Of a stretch of DNA of 60,000 nt, positions 14,192 to 28,038 are shown piece after piece. Below the pieces are notes generated by a model, which was not told the DNA's origin, made no database searches, and was given only the letters and a program-made list of their open reading frames with translations. Origin of the DNA: Hydractinia symbiolongicarpus. Lineage: Eukaryota > Cnidaria > Hydrozoa > Anthoathecata > Hydractiniidae. A program made the translations under genes and the position numbers. Location: contig NC_079878.1 of NCBI RefSeq assembly GCF_029227915.1, forward strand, positions 19,991,501-20,051,500. The letters run 5' to 3'. Numbering within the stretch: the stretch's first letter is position 1; the number at the start of each line of letters is the position of its first letter.

Positions 14192-14840
14192 TCATTGTTG
14201 GCTGTGGTGATTTGCAGAGAAGACTCCCAAGTTCAATTTTGAACATCGTGACAACAAAAATAGTTTTTGTAATTTAATAAACCCATTTGAAGCCAGTCCC
14301 TTTAAGGTGTTCCTCAAATATTGGCTTATTGCACCATCATATTCGACCACTAGATCTCCAAGTCGAAAAAATCTAATAGTAATCAAATGATCATCATCAA
14401 CACAGTTGTAGTTCATCAAATATTTTGTGATGTGTTTTGCTGTTAGTAAAGTATATATACATATACTTTTAGATTTCTGTGGATGACAATCAAATTGTAA
14501 GCCAAACCTTCATTAAAATACAATAATAATTAAAAAAAAACATAATAACAAAAAATTTACAATGATTAACATTCTCACCAAAAGCTTATCAACAGTATTA
14601 CTCAGAAAACGTTGGATACTGATGCCAGGCATCCTTCCCATTACTTAACAGATAACTTTTCCTACAACCTTTAACACATGTAGCTTCATTATAAACATTA
14701 AAATACATTAAGTGATCATCAATTTCCTTAGAAACAAAGTAAAAAGCCACCAATGAAATTAGTGGTAGCTGAAACATACTGTTGTCTTCTACAAAAATAA
14801 AATGAAACAATAAATTTGTGGTTTTGTAAAGAATGGTCAA
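14192..14840 (-). pseudogene. Two protein-like open segments, unidentified
   Basis: Two stop-terminated open segments read like ordinary protein. The first (about 14,600-14,803) follows a TTTTGTAG acceptor and contains M-F-Q-L-P-L-I-S-L-V-A-F-Y-F-V and later D-A-W-H-Q-Y-P-T-F-S-E. The second (about 14,195-14,435) follows an ACTAACAG acceptor and contains D-D-H-L-I-T-I-R-F-F-R-L-G-D-L and Y-L-R-N-T-L-K-G-L-A-S-N-G-F. Neither matches a family I know, and I cannot join them into one frame with confidence. They could be exons of a small nested gene or fossil coding sequence; chance ORFs of this length do occur in the window. Confidence 0.22.
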
Positions 14841-17537
14841 TGTTTACTTTAAAAAACCCCAGTACCATACAATACAGTTTTTTACAAATCTATTAATTTT
14901 AAGCAATTGTAGTCTCTTGCACAAGTTGTGTACAATAAAAAAAAACAAAGGTTTATTAAGAAAAGTGTAAGTACAAACATGATAGTCATGTGAAACAATA
15001 ACTAAATAAATAGCTAGTCAACAATTGCAAAAAGGCTCTTAGAAAATGCCTTTTGTTCTCAAATATACAGAGAAACTACACTTATAATAGAGATCTAACT
15101 CGATATTTCTTTTTGCTTTAAAGTTAAAATTAAAAGTTTTCTTCTTGTAACAAAAGTGGCACTTAAATCTATATTTACTGACTAATGCGATTAGGAGATT
15201 AAAAATATCAAATTACATTCATGGAAAATATTTATGCATTTCTTAACTGGCCAAAAAAGACGTGTAGTTTTGTTGCCAAGGCCGTAATAATATAATAGAA
15301 TAAAAAATATTTTTAACTAAAATAACTTTTAAAAATTACATAATACTAGTCAATAAACAAACACTTATAATACTGATGTAAAAAATGAGGAAATGCAATA
15401 GTAATGAAAGATATAATCAAAATTCCAATCATGTCTTACGTTTAATTGTTTAATTGTATCTGTTGTTAATCTTAGCCTGTTAATATGTTCATATGATAAT
15501 CACAGTGATGGCGAGCAATATTTTCGCATTATAACCACAATGGAGGAGGGTGTAACTCTGATATATATTTATTAAACTGTACATGGTTTTATATAACAAG
15601 AATCACGTTTTGAACACAATAGGGCATAATTTTTAAGTAAATTAATGATGCTAAGTGTTCTTACCTCAAGAAAATGTAAAAAAAAATCTGTGAAACAAGA
15701 CCAACTGTGTGTCATCCAAAGTAGACATTTTTTTCTTGTAAAAATAGTCGAAACAATGTTTGTCATAATAGCTAAATCATTCTATTTATTCTGTTTTTTT
15801 TATGTTTTCCTAAAACCTTTGGTTCACAGTTTGATTAGTCCTGAGAAAACCACGAAAAAAAAAAAATTTTTGAGAGTGCTTTACAGTTTGTATTACTTTC
15901 AAAATGATCATTGTCACAACGACAAATTGACATTCACCCTACTTTTACAACACAAAAAAGCATAATATTAAATTGTTTATTTTAAAAAATAATTAACCCT
16001 AACTGCTCACATCAACATGTCAAATTTATTATTCAAGGCCTGATCAATTATATCTTTTTCATGGTTATCATTCCCTTTTAAATTAATGCAATAATTTGAT
16101 GCACTTAAAAATTTTGATTCATCTTCAACACTTAGCAATATTCTTCAAACCCGTTTTGTTGCATATAAGCGGTGGATTTTCACACAGGACTTAACTATTA
16201 GTTCACACCAAACGTTTTTTTTATTCCACAGACTTTCTGAGCTAAGTTGTTCAACTAGCAGCTAATAGAGTCACCAATCAAATAAACAAACCAATATTTT
16301 AAAAACATGGAAGCTGTCAAACATGAAGGAATATCAACCTTGTCAAAACAAGAGGCATGTTGATTTTAGAATAAAAATAACTGACTCGGACAATATAAAT
16401 ATTGTGCTTGTTGTAAAAACAACACGTAGTCAAAGCTAAGTCTGTTTGATCTTGAAGAAAAATTCACAGCAGGATACAAGTCCAGTTTTTAGAAAATGCC
16501 TGGAGTCATGACTAACGCAATCTCAATAAAAAAGGTACACAACATTGAATACGTAAAAATCTGTGTGTTTTTAAGTAATTTTTTTGCATTGTCCAATCAA
16601 TTACCTCAACATAGCTAAACAAAAATCAGGAAATTACACTTGGAGGAGTAATAGACTGAGCTGTTTCAGATCTATTTCAAGAAATTATGCAATCATTTCT
16701 AATTCCTCCTAACATTATATTTTAAACAAAAAACAAACAAACAAAAAGCAGTATACAAACCCTTTTTTATTTACAGCTTCCATTTAAGTCGAAATTATAT
16801 TCTTAAATAGAAACATCTTAATAACAGCTGCTGATATAACCAGACAACAACTTCACCCCCTACTGTACCTGTTAATTAACTTTCCAAGTACAAAAAATCG
16901 AAGGAAAAAAACAACAAGATCCTATTGTGGTAAACAAAAATCAGAATTATCCCATGATGAATTATTGTGTAAATTTTAATCAGGAAAAAAACCTTTAAGT
17001 AAAACAAAAAAGAAAAAAATAATAATGAGATTTCTTTTCTCAGACAGCTTAAATTACAAGATGTTAATGAAGTTTTTCAAAACCTTTTATTATCCATGTA
17101 TTATCGTAGGTTGCGCTATGAAAATTACCTTTCCAAAAAAACAAGAAAGTTGGATTTTATTTTATACTAGCAAAATGTTTACCCTGTCAACCTAAAACTG
17201 ATCATCATACACAAACACAAACATTTAAGTAAACATAAAACAATAACCAAGTATTGCTCTTTTTATGTAGGAAAAATCACTCAACAAGTATTACTAAAAT
17301 AGGGTTCTTAAGGAATTATCAATACTTATTTACATCTTATACTTATGCACATACTAACACTGATTCTTTTGCACACAAGTGCTACAATAGCTAGGATGTC
17401 ATTTTCTATGTAAATGCAGTTATGGATAGTCAGACCTCAAAAGTCAAACATGCAAAAGAGATTGCGATAAAACATAAAGATTTGCTTATTGATGTGAGTG
17501 TAAAAAAAGGGACAACGTTTAAAGAAAAAAAACTTAC

Positions 17538-17900
17538 AAACGCCATAAATATATCATCCCATGGACCAGAACGTGGCGCTTTACTTCCAAATAATGACTT
17601 AATTTTTGAAGGTCGTCTACTACGAGGTTGGCGATTATAACCGCTAACTTTACCATCCGTGAATGATGTATCTGACATAAATGTTCCACGCTTCTCTTTG
17701 TTACTTTTCTGTTTTTGACAGTAAATGTTTTGAAGCTCATTTTCAGGTATGGATGGAAAGTTGTTATTACGATGATCGTAAGATATGCTTCGAGCTCTCC
17801 GTGACACTGTCTGGTTTTTCACAGGATTCTTCAGTTCATTTGTTGGGTTACTGCTGCGCCTTTTTTTGAAAAAACTGTTTTGATTGGCTGATGAATTCAT
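17538..17900 (-). CDS. 121-codon basic first exon, candidate beta-subunit N terminus
   Basis: ATG 17,900 opens 121 codons ending at the consensus donor GTAAGT (17,537) in phase 0. A CAG acceptor ends one base before the ATG (at 17,902), so a 5' non-coding exon probably precedes it. The product is strongly basic and serine-rich: F-F-K-K-R-R-S-S-N, S-R-R-A-R-S-I-S-Y and R-Q-P-R-S-R-R-P-S-K-I-K-S-L-F. It has several R-x-x-S-type sites for basophilic kinases and no recognised domain. Strand, phase and composition fit an alternative N terminus of the calcium-channel beta subunit about 16 kb downstream. An independent nested gene is the main alternative. Confidence 0.55.
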
Positions 17901-20498
17901 CCTGTATTTAATTGTACCGTTAAACAAAAAAATCTAAGAAGCCACTCCAGTCACCATCCACTGTGGTATTGACATTGAATTAAAAACACAAAACACCTTC
18001 CCTTCTTTATCCATCTTAAGCTTATCAAGAATTTCAATATATCAGATTGATTTAAATAGGGCTTAATCACACAATATAAGGTTAGAACAGCACAAAATAA
18101 ACAGAATCAGTATGGAGCAAGGTTGATTCAATTAATACAAATATTAGGAATAATAGAAACCTGGTTTATATTAGCTAATGAAAAGAAATACCTAGTAAAA
18201 ACAGTGATATCTGCACAAAATGAAAACCAGGTCTTTAATCAAGGGATAAAAAACACTAAGCTTTCCTCCACAACGATAAATCCTTAAACAATTTTTAAAA
18301 CCTTCCAGAATGTTTGTTGCATTATGTATGTTTGCTGGGATGTGGAAAACAAGACTTATTCATGACATAATAAATCTTTCACCTTTGCCTTATGCTTTGA
18401 TATACAAGTGGAAGATTTAACGCTTTTGCATAAGTTTTGCAACACAAATTTTTAGAAACAACATAGGGACAACAAAAGAAAAAACTTCTCACTGACTTAG
18501 CGTAACAAAAAACATACAAGACATGCTGATGAATATTTTAACACCAGCCTAGTTATAGACACAACAAAAAAGTGTTTACATATCAACAAAGTATCCCTCA
18601 TCTTGAAATAAAAATAAATAAAGCTTGTTTTGGAAAGGCTGAATAACCATCTACCACATTAAAATTTTTAATCCTTCTAATCTCAAAGTCTTGTTTTTGC
18701 TCTGCTCTGAAAAACAATTTTTTTCCTCTTTGTGCAGTGCGAGAGATATTAAAAATTCAAAAAAATACACAAAGAATAAATAAATAAAATTAGTATAAAA
18801 CGTCTTGCACGTTAGATTGTTGTGTGAACTCAGTAATAATCGACCAAATGCAATGTCGCTTATTAGTTCTTTCCAGAAGAGAAAATTATTGTTATCTTGA
18901 ACTCTTTTATACATAAAGATAAAAAGGTTGCCTTTTTTATTTTTCACAAGAATAAAAAGAATTATAACTATGCTATAGTTTGCAAATTATAAAAGACTGG
19001 TGACCAGGAGGCTTTATAAACATTATATGCTTTTAAACACAAAGCAATGTAGCTCTCACATATATTGCATAGTCACAAAATGTAATCATTTATGCTTAAA
19101 AAACACCTGCTTTTTAAAGGCTTTAAAATAAGATTAAAGAAAAAAGATACATAAAATGCAAACATTGAATCAATATTAACACACATTATGTAAAACATAG
19201 ATACATTCTGTCAAATGTTAAACTTAATTTTTATAAAAAAAAACAGAAACCACAAAACGCCGACGAACTTCACTAAGAATACTATGTAACAAAAAAATAA
19301 AAAATAAAAATAAACCCTGCAAATATAATAAACAATTACAAGGCTAGGATTTGTCCCTTGATTATTACTTGAAACCACTTATCTTAATTCACAAATACAT
19401 AATAATTGATCATTGCTCATTACAAACATAAAAAAGGACACAATGAAGCTATTTATTTTGCTAGGCATTCTAATATATGAAAATCAAGATAGCATGTGCT
19501 AATAATTAACATTCATTAGCCATTCATTTTAAAGAGGTGACACAATTAGAGCTTATTAAAGTATTAGTTTAACATAGAAAAAGCATTTTAATTCAAAAGC
19601 TAGTTTTACAGGAAGGCCAATATAGCACAAGTTGTACTTAAAACTAAACAACTTCACCTATTAAGATAATCTTACATGTCTTAATATGGGGACAACATTG
19701 AATAAATTTTAGTAATTACCCTAGCAATAAGATTAGACACTATAACAGCATTATTAGTCTAACAAGTTGTTAGTCCATGGAAAAATTCACTGGAATTCAC
19801 CCATCACTCATTTTGGCTCACTGACTAACAGATGGACAAAAAAACAAGCAATATAGATGACAGTAAGAAGTCTATAATACATTGTCAACCATATAAAACA
19901 AAATTATTCGATATTCTCAGACTATTAGCACTTTTCGTCAATCTGAAACCTTTTTAACTGGTTGTTGGTGTTTCTGAAATAGACGCAACCAAGGAACTTG
20001 CATCTTTTTTTTCAGGCCTTAATTTATGATTGTTTCAGACATTATACAGTTGAAGTTTCCACCATAAATTAGTATTTTGCATAATGTAACAAGAATTGCA
20101 GCCTCTAGACTGCCTCTAGAGAAAATGGTGTTAAGTAGAATGTCACCCTAAAAATGTGTCAAATCGTAACATAGAAGGTAACATTTAATTTTATTCACTT
20201 CTGCAATGCAAAGAAAAAACATACAAATGTTTATCTATTTTAGGGTTAGCACAAACTACTCTGTTAAAGATAAAATTTAATCTGACTGAACTATTAACTC
20301 ACAGCAGTCTCAGTTAAAATAATAAATCATACATTCATGATTGCAAGATTGCAAGATCCCACACAACACACTTTGCAGCTGCAAGTTTGTCTTTAAAACA
20401 ATTTTAATGAACATGGAATACACTTATTAAAAAACTTGAGACTATACATTAAAAAAACAAAACACTTTAAAAGTACTATACGAAAGAATGATAACTAC

Positions 20499-20615
20499 CT
20501 TGAATTCAATTAGCCATGCCGCAAAATTACGTGTTCCAAAATCTATACCATCACTTTTAATTTTTTGTCTAACTGCGATGTTGTTTGTTTGTAACTGGGC
20601 TATTTTTGATCCAAA
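20499..20615 (-). CDS. Candidate internal exon, 39 codons, unknown product
   Basis: This is an open segment of exactly 39 codons between a TAACAG acceptor (ends 20,616) and an AAG|GTAGTT donor (20,498), phase 0 at both ends. The peptide reads F-G-S-K-I-A-Q-L-Q-T-N-N-I-A-V-R-Q-K-I-K, followed by S-D-G-I-D-F-G-T-R-N-F-A-A-W-L-I-E-F-K. It looks like ordinary protein, with an amphipathic helix first, rather than translated AT-rich noise. It could be part of an N-terminal variant of the calcium-channel beta gene or of a nested gene. I know no family with this sequence. Confidence 0.35.
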
Positions 20616-21176
20616 CTGTTAACTCACAAACTTAAAAAATTTTTGTAAAAATAGTGAACATTATTTTTTAAAAAGAAACTTTAACAAGATAAGTTACTGT
20701 TTTCAAATTAAAACTAATAAACAAACCACTTTACTTAACCACACAGTGGAGTATCAACACCAAACAATCTGAAGTAGCTCTTTTCTACAATAACATGACA
20801 ACAACACTCAAAAGCTAGACAAAAACACACACAACTAGACTGGATACCTATTAGTGCATAGAGTCAATCCTAATCCTAACCCACATGGAGAAGAATACTT
20901 CCTCACAAGTAGTTCAATGTCAGTTTCATGTTACAATTTAGTGTGACTTTATGATTTGTGTGATTTTTTTTATTTTTAGATGGCTAGAATCAGCTCAGTG
21001 TGATTAATTCCTGGGGACAAACTCAGTAATTAGAAAGTTCATTAAAATAAAATATTTTGATACAACAAACATTATAGAAATACTACTAATAAAGATTTTA
21101 GATTGAGAGTGTAGCTTTGTGGATACTTTCAGTTACACATTTTTCATAGGAAACACCTCTATAAGCAAGACCTAGA

Positions 21177-21405
<229 letters not shown>

Positions 21406-21951
21406 AAAAACTGCTTCCATTTCATGATTACTTAAAATAGAATGATTTTTAAGTTCTCAACTATCTCAACTATAACTTCAGAGGATTAACTTATGCCACC
21501 TCAAAGCACTATTTACAACGGTTCATTTTCTGTATTAAAACCATAATGTGATATTAGTCAAAGTTTAAGCAACATGGGGACTGAGGTTAAAAGTGCACAG
21601 ACAGTATAGAAAAAGCATGTAATAATTTTAAGTATTAGCAAAGATTAAAAGATTTTTATAGCTCTGGCCAAGAGTTTTCTTTTCTTTTTACACGGTGTTA
21701 TATATTGCAGTGTTTCTTTATTAACCTGGCAAGATTCTGAGATGAATGGCCTACCAACTAAATAACAGGTTCTTCCCCTAACATAAGAAAGATTCACAGT
21801 CCCTTTTTTCTATGAGGTACATTTCATGCTGCCGCAAAAGAAAAACAAACTTTCACAATTACAACTTATTTTATTTGATTAATGAATATAACTGTTTCAT
21901 ATGTAACTGTGATATCCATCATGGTCCATAACAAGACACATCAAAGAACAA

Positions 21952-22266
21952 CAGGATGTCCAGCAAACTTATTGGATCAAATTCAAAATCATTTAGAGTC
22001 TTTACTGAGTAATAAATTTTTAATTTTTTTTTAATTTTCAGGGTCTTAGGGATTTAAAAAGTCTTAACACAACAGACTTAATAAAACTGTCTAAAATAAA
22101 GTAATCTATCTCTAAAATATCTCACAAGTACAAATATTCCATTCCCAAACTAGTCAATACAAAATTTTTGTGTTTTTTTAAAATTCAATCTAAACTTCAG
22201 GGTTTTTAAAGGCCACTTGTTCAAATTCAGATTTTTCAGGGTTTCCAGTGTCTGCTTGACACCCTG
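21952..22266. mobile_element. MITE with 17-bp imperfect inverted ends
   Basis: The left end CAGGATGTCCAGCAAAC and the reverse complement of the right end CAGGGTGTCAAGCAGAC agree at 13 of 17 positions. The interior contains several CCCTGAA/TTCAGGG blocks. The 315-base length and lack of an ORF fit a non-autonomous DNA transposon, possibly hAT-like. No clear target duplication is visible. Confidence 0.6.
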
Positions 22267-22310
22267 TTATTAAGATTTTTTAGTAAAAACAAATGAAATC
22301 GTTATCCTAC

Positions 22311-22388
22311 CTTGTGTGTCTGAGCAAATATGCATTGATTAAGAGAAAGCTGGATTCCTCCACCAAATAAACATGAGACAAACGTCAT
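22311..22388 (-). CDS. Candidate 26-codon first exon, unknown product
   Basis: ATG 22,388 starts 26 codons (M-T-F-V-S-C-L-F-G-G-G-I-Q-L) ending at a GTAGGA donor in phase 0. The next plausible exon on this strand (20,499-20,615) starts in phase 0 after a TAACAG acceptor, so the two can join. It is hydrophobic at the start, unlike the other candidate first exons here. I do not recognise it, and chance is a real possibility. Confidence 0.3.
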
Positions 22389-25080
22389 TTTTAATATAAA
22401 AATGTAAGGTTACAAAAAGCGTGTTTCTTAAAAAATATATATTAGTTACAAACACAACATTATCCTGTACGTAAACCTGCTTTCGTGTGCATACCATCCT
22501 ACATACAGTAAATTTTTCCTGATTAAGTTTTGGTAAACAAATAGACCTAACTTTAATCCCACTTGTAAAAAGGTTTAGAATTAGTTTAAGGAAGTCTTTT
22601 TAGTTATTAAAGCAAGATTAAATTAATCTAAATGAACAGTTTTCAGTTTAAGAAATATCTCTTTCCAAAAATTGTCTTTTTTGGTTGATTTATCAAAAGA
22701 AGCACAGACTAGCTGTAATAGCTTGTTTGCACTCTTTTCGCAATTCATTTCAAATTACGTTATGACACATTTATATATTGATATGAACTTTTTAAAAAAT
22801 GACAATACAGACTGTAATATCATACAAATGAACATATAAAAAAAGTTGGATGATTAAAATTTCAACCAAATAAGAAATAAGGGAATAAAAAATAAAAACA
22901 ACAATACAATGTTGTCAAGTTATTATGAACAAAACATTATTTTGTTTTCCTACCGAAAAAAAAACACATCTCACATAGAAAACCAAATACTGCAAACAAT
23001 AAAAAATATTTATAAAGGGAAGAAATAAAAAACAAAATGATGAAAAAATAAGATTAGGCAAAAAGAGTAGCATACTTTCAATAACACAACAATTTTAAAA
23101 GAAATTTATCCTTTTTACAACCAAAATTTATAAGAATAGATTGGCTGAATTCCCAAGGCATACAATAAATTTATGCGAAAATAAAACAAAACAAAACAAA
23201 AAAAAGTAAAATAAAAAACAATGCAGTAAAGAGATATAAAAAATGTATGACAAAACTAGAACCAGAAAGAAACAACACATCATAAGGCAAAACGCGGGGT
23301 ACTTTCTTTCTTATTTAAACTAACAACAGTTTATTCAGTAATTTGCGATTTCTATTTTTGTGGCATATAGTGTTTGTGATTGTTCTATTATTTCAATTTG
23401 CGCAGAGAGGATGTCAGTGGAAGCAAGCGAGCAATACTTTTATATCAGCCTTTTAAATTCAGATTTCTTGAAGTCAACAACAAAATTCCGAACATAACCC
23501 AAAATTTTATGCTTTTATGCGATTTTGTATGAGCGAAAAATGCTGATTGTTTTTTCATTTTGTCTTAACAATTCACTCCTTGGCAACCTTGTGAAGTATG
23601 CAATACCAAAAAAAAAAAGAAAAGGAATGGAATGGAATAGCTAATTAAGAAGTACAACAAAATTTTTTTAAAAAAATTGAAGAATTTCATAAACATCTCT
23701 GGAAATGTTTGCTGACATGAATTTTTTTTTTTTAAAACATGTCATTGTTCTCAAAAATGGATGAGTGCCCATATGAACTGTTAAGGCTGTTACAACTCGT
23801 AAAAAAGATAAATTTCTGTGAAAGCACTGTTAGACAGAAAAGTTAATATTAAAACAATATTATATAAAACGAACCACCTAAACAAATTTACTGCATGCAA
23901 CAGATTTATCACTGATTCTATTATTTCAACTTTAACCTTTTACCATACAAATTAAATGTGCATTGTAAAAACAGGCTGTGAAAGTTATATTTTATTCTTT
24001 ATTCTTTAAGAACAGGTCTGAAATTTAATCCTTCCCAAAATTTTGAAAAATCTAGTTTTGATTCACCATTGATCATTTCAGACATTAGTAGGAAAAATTT
24101 TTTCTTATATTTCAACCTTTTTTAAGAAATCCTAAAAATTCCTGACATTCCGATTTTAAATTAGGCATAGGTCATAAAATAATCAAGGTCTAAATCTACA
24201 TCTAAGTCTGGTTAAAATATTCATGAATGAATTTCAGGAAAATTCTGAAAGAGCTCAAACTGTTTGAAAGATCCTAGCTTGAAAATTAAAATGTTTATAT
24301 ATTTGCAACTGTGATCAGATTGAAAATAGTAAATAGTAATCAAAAAAAGGCGGAGTCTGAAATAAAAAACGTAGATGTACCAGCTGTATCAAAGTAAAAA
24401 AATATAATAATAAAATTTATCAGCCAAAAAGCAAAATCTCAAATAAAATTATGTATTAGTATATTTCACTCTGAAATAATAAAAAAAATTAAAAATATTC
24501 AAAGGAGACATGAATAATTACCTCGTATGAGGCAACTAGAGCCTGAGGCAAACAATTCTCCAGCATAGTAAATTTAAAATTATTGAGCACTTTTTTTTTT
24601 GCTTTTGAATTTTTAAAGTAAAATAAGAGATAATGGTTACTTAATCTTGTGATAAACATCACGTAATAGGTGAATCAACTTGGAAAGTGTAGGCTAAATG
24701 TGTTAAAAACAGGGTGGCAAAAGAATTATTTGTTTTAGAAATTTAGGTTTTGTGGGTCAAATTTAGGAGAAAACATTGAAAAAGATATAAAAACCATTCT
24801 ATTTTAGATTTCGACAAAATTCATGAGATGGACAGTTACTAATAACCATATACACAGAAGTCAATCTTTTTTTAAAACATGATAATAAATAAAATATAAT
24901 AAAAATAAATTAAAAACAACTACTTAAAAGAAAATAAACACAGGTCAGGGTAAACAATTTTAGAAGATTAGGAATGAATATTAGGTTACTTAGGAGATTT
25001 TAAACAGGCCTCTATTTTTTAGGAAGTGTGGCCACCGTAAAAAGGAACATTTTGAGGATTTACTATACGACACTACTTAC

Positions 25081-25281
25081 ATAGGTGAATGAGACACTCC
25101 TAAGTTTTGTATCGTAACTTGTTGATGAAAGGAATGAACTTGCAGTACCACGAGCCATTGTTTGATCTGAACTAGCTTGTGAAATTGAATTTCCATGTGA
25201 AAAGCCATTTGGGCCATTGTGAGCATTGTGTAATAACGAAGGATCATTGATGGTGACACTTCGTCCACGGAGGTTGTTCAT
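25081..25281 (-). CDS. 67-codon first exon, candidate beta-subunit N terminus
   Basis: ATG 25,281 is followed by 67 codons ending in phase 0 at the consensus donor GTAAGT (25,080). The peptide is M-N-N-L-R-G-R-S-V-T-I-N-D-P, then a Ser/Asn/Gly/His-rich stretch and S-F-L-S-S-T-S-Y-D-T-K-L-R-S. There is no acceptor-like AG close upstream, so this looks like a true 5' exon with its own promoter. It is a low-complexity, phosphorylatable N terminus with no known domain. It fits the CACNB exon 2 phase at 1,914, about 23 kb downstream. Confidence 0.5.
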
Positions 25282-25299
25282 GTTTTTTTTGAGAAATAA

Positions 25300-28035
25300 T
25301 AAAACCAATAGGTAAAGTTTTTCAACTGTTGTATCCAGGTATAAAAGAAAATGTAAAAATGTACAAATTTATAATCAAGCAATATTTGATCCATAGATAA
25401 AACAGTACACAGTATAAACTGGTTTCTATTAACTCATACAGAAAACAGTATTTTACAGATAAAAATCTAACACTGAAGAAAAACCAGGTTTGACCCACCA
25501 CATAAGAATTTCACAGCAGGCTTCATTAATAATTCTTCTAATTTAATTTAAGAAAAGAAAAAAAATTGAAAACAATGAACAGCTTTGAGGTTGGATGTTC
25601 TATTTACATACACATCTTGATAAGGAGAATGAAATATTGCAATAAATGAAAACAACACAACAACTAGCTCCTGTGGATACTATGCTTTTTATAGGGCTGC
25701 AAACAAAACAAAAAACACCTCTTTCCTCTCTTCACAAAACAATATTTTTTCAATATAAAAACAATCAAATAAAAATTCAATTATCATTTTGTAACACATT
25801 TTAATATTGCTAAATGTTTAAATCAAACTTTAATTTTTTTAGACGAAGGAATAATTTGGTGTACTATGATTATGCCAATATTGATATCTTTTTATCAGTA
25901 TGGGGAAGTCTGTTTCAAAATGTGTTGTTATATGCAACTTCAGTTTATTAAAAACATGATTTAGATGATGCAAGTTGCAGTTTTTTTTGTTGTTATTGCC
26001 AAATTACTACGACTAAATAAACCACTTTCTAAGGAAAATAAGTAACCTAAATGGATTTAACTCAATTAACTCTAATTTTTCAAAAAAGTGATGTCTCACA
26101 TAGAAACAGAGGACAAATCCACCTAGTCAAATGGTATTAGAATCTGTCTTTTATTGATTAGTAGTTTTTCGGACATCAACAGATTTTTTCTGACAAAGTA
26201 GTATTTGGTTTCTAGGATTCCCCTAAATCCACAACACAGTAAAATATATACATACATACATGCGAGCTGTTGTCAATCTCTTTGCATTAAAAGTTTCTTT
26301 TATTAAAGAAAAATTACTTGGACACGAAACTACTGCAAAATATTACTTCTTGTTTATAAAGGAAAACTAGGAAAACAATTTCCTAAAGAAAATTTTAATA
26401 TTAATTTAAATTTTGGAACATATCACCTAGGTGTGAACTACTTTTTTAAATAACATAACATCTTTTAAAGAATTTTACAGTTTATATCAACATGTTGTGA
26501 AAACATATGATATATAGGTGATAAAATGCAATAAGAAAGAAGGATTTTTTTTTATTTATAAAAAGGTTATGGAATGGTTGTCAGCTAATTTGGAAACTGA
26601 AAAAAATGTGCAGGTGATAACTTAATGTTTGACGCCATTCTGTGTCCTGTCGTTCGAGTTCTGTCTTTTATCTATTTACATTTTTTGTAAGCAATTGAAC
26701 ACCTTTAATACTAGCAAATAGTTTGGTACGTTTCGATAGACAAAAAATCAAAGACATTTAAACAAACAAGAGAATAAAAAAACATTCAGGTCACCCACAT
26801 CAATTAAGCTAAGCTAAGATGTAAAAATTGCGCCATAACATAAAATAAAATACAGAAAAGCAAATCTAAGCAAAAAATAAATGAAATAGTTTTAAACTTA
26901 AATAAGAGTTTAACTAACAATAATTTAATTTTATAAAATATTGATTAATAACAGAGTGTCTGGCTAACTTCCAGGACCTTTAAATTACTGGTATGTTCAG
27001 GAAATAATTTGTGTAACGATGATGTGCTATAATGTTGCTTCAATATATTTTTTAAGTAACATAGGACAAGGCAGTAACTACAATATTGATTAAAAAATGT
27101 ACAGACAAAACATCAAATATCTTAGTTCATCACCACAGGCGTAATTGCATTGCTCTAACCCTAATTTATATTAGATTCACGCATTTTGAACTTGTCAATG
27201 TTCAGAGTGGACTTATTTGGTCCAAACTCTTGAAATGTGCTAAATGTTACTCAAGTCAGCATTACTATTTTAACTTTTTTTACTGAAATTCCAACATTTC
27301 CCTTACGGTAATTGTTCTACAAGTCACATCAGTTTGGTAGTTGAACAGTAATTAAACTGGAGGTTTAACTTTAATTTGGTGCTTAGCCTAACGGAAGTGG
27401 TGATTATATAAACATTAGTTTTCTCTGGTAAATAGTCAACATGCAACAATAATCAACAGTCAAGTAAAAGAAAATAAGGTAAGCAAGCAGTTTTATATGC
27501 TTATAAAAAAAAACATGTATGCTGATTAACTACAAAATATAAAGTTACGGATAGACTTTATATATTCTTTCTTATATATACTATATATACTTATATATAT
27601 ACTTCTCACAAGCTAAAATTTGTTTTTCAAATGTTTGCAGTGCAGCACGTTTTGACAAATTAGCAAATCAAAATTCTCCTTTTATCATGTTAACAAGAAT
27701 TCATTAATACAAAAAATAGATACAACACATGCATGATTTGTATTACGTAACGAAATTGGATTAACATTTTCTTTTTGCATGATGCAGCTAATGATAAACT
27801 GCTTTTCAAAGTGACAGCATCTGTTATTATTTGCACTAAAAAAGTAACATCTTCAACTTTCCAAACACAAGATTATAATTAGAATGATCTTTGACAAGTG
27901 GTTAGGTACAAACATTTTTTAAATATCTAGAGAATTGAACAAGTACTTGATAACAGGTTTGCACACCAAATAACGCTCAAAACAAACCAGTTAAAATATA
28001 CTTAAAGTCTGGACTGAAATGTTAGACCTTGACCT
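25300..28035. other. Non-coding stretch
   Basis: No open segment, repeat or RNA gene that I can support between the candidate exon at 25.3 kb and the retrotransposon fragment at 28.0 kb. Confidence 0.5.
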
Positions 28036-28038
28036 GAA

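Larger units (their letters stand above)
6640..17530. other. AT-rich intronic/intergenic stretch
   Basis: It holds a retrotransposon 3' fragment (10.5 kb), the 26-bp tandem repeat (7.8 kb) and the unidentified open segments at 14.2-14.8 kb. Otherwise I see nothing supportable. Blocks at about 13,170 and 24,000 share ATTCTTTAAGAACAG, suggesting an old dispersed repeat. Confidence 0.5.

Noticed and set aside
24711-25038. Possible MITE with GGTGGC ends
   Set aside because: The inverted match is only about six bases, too short to support an element.
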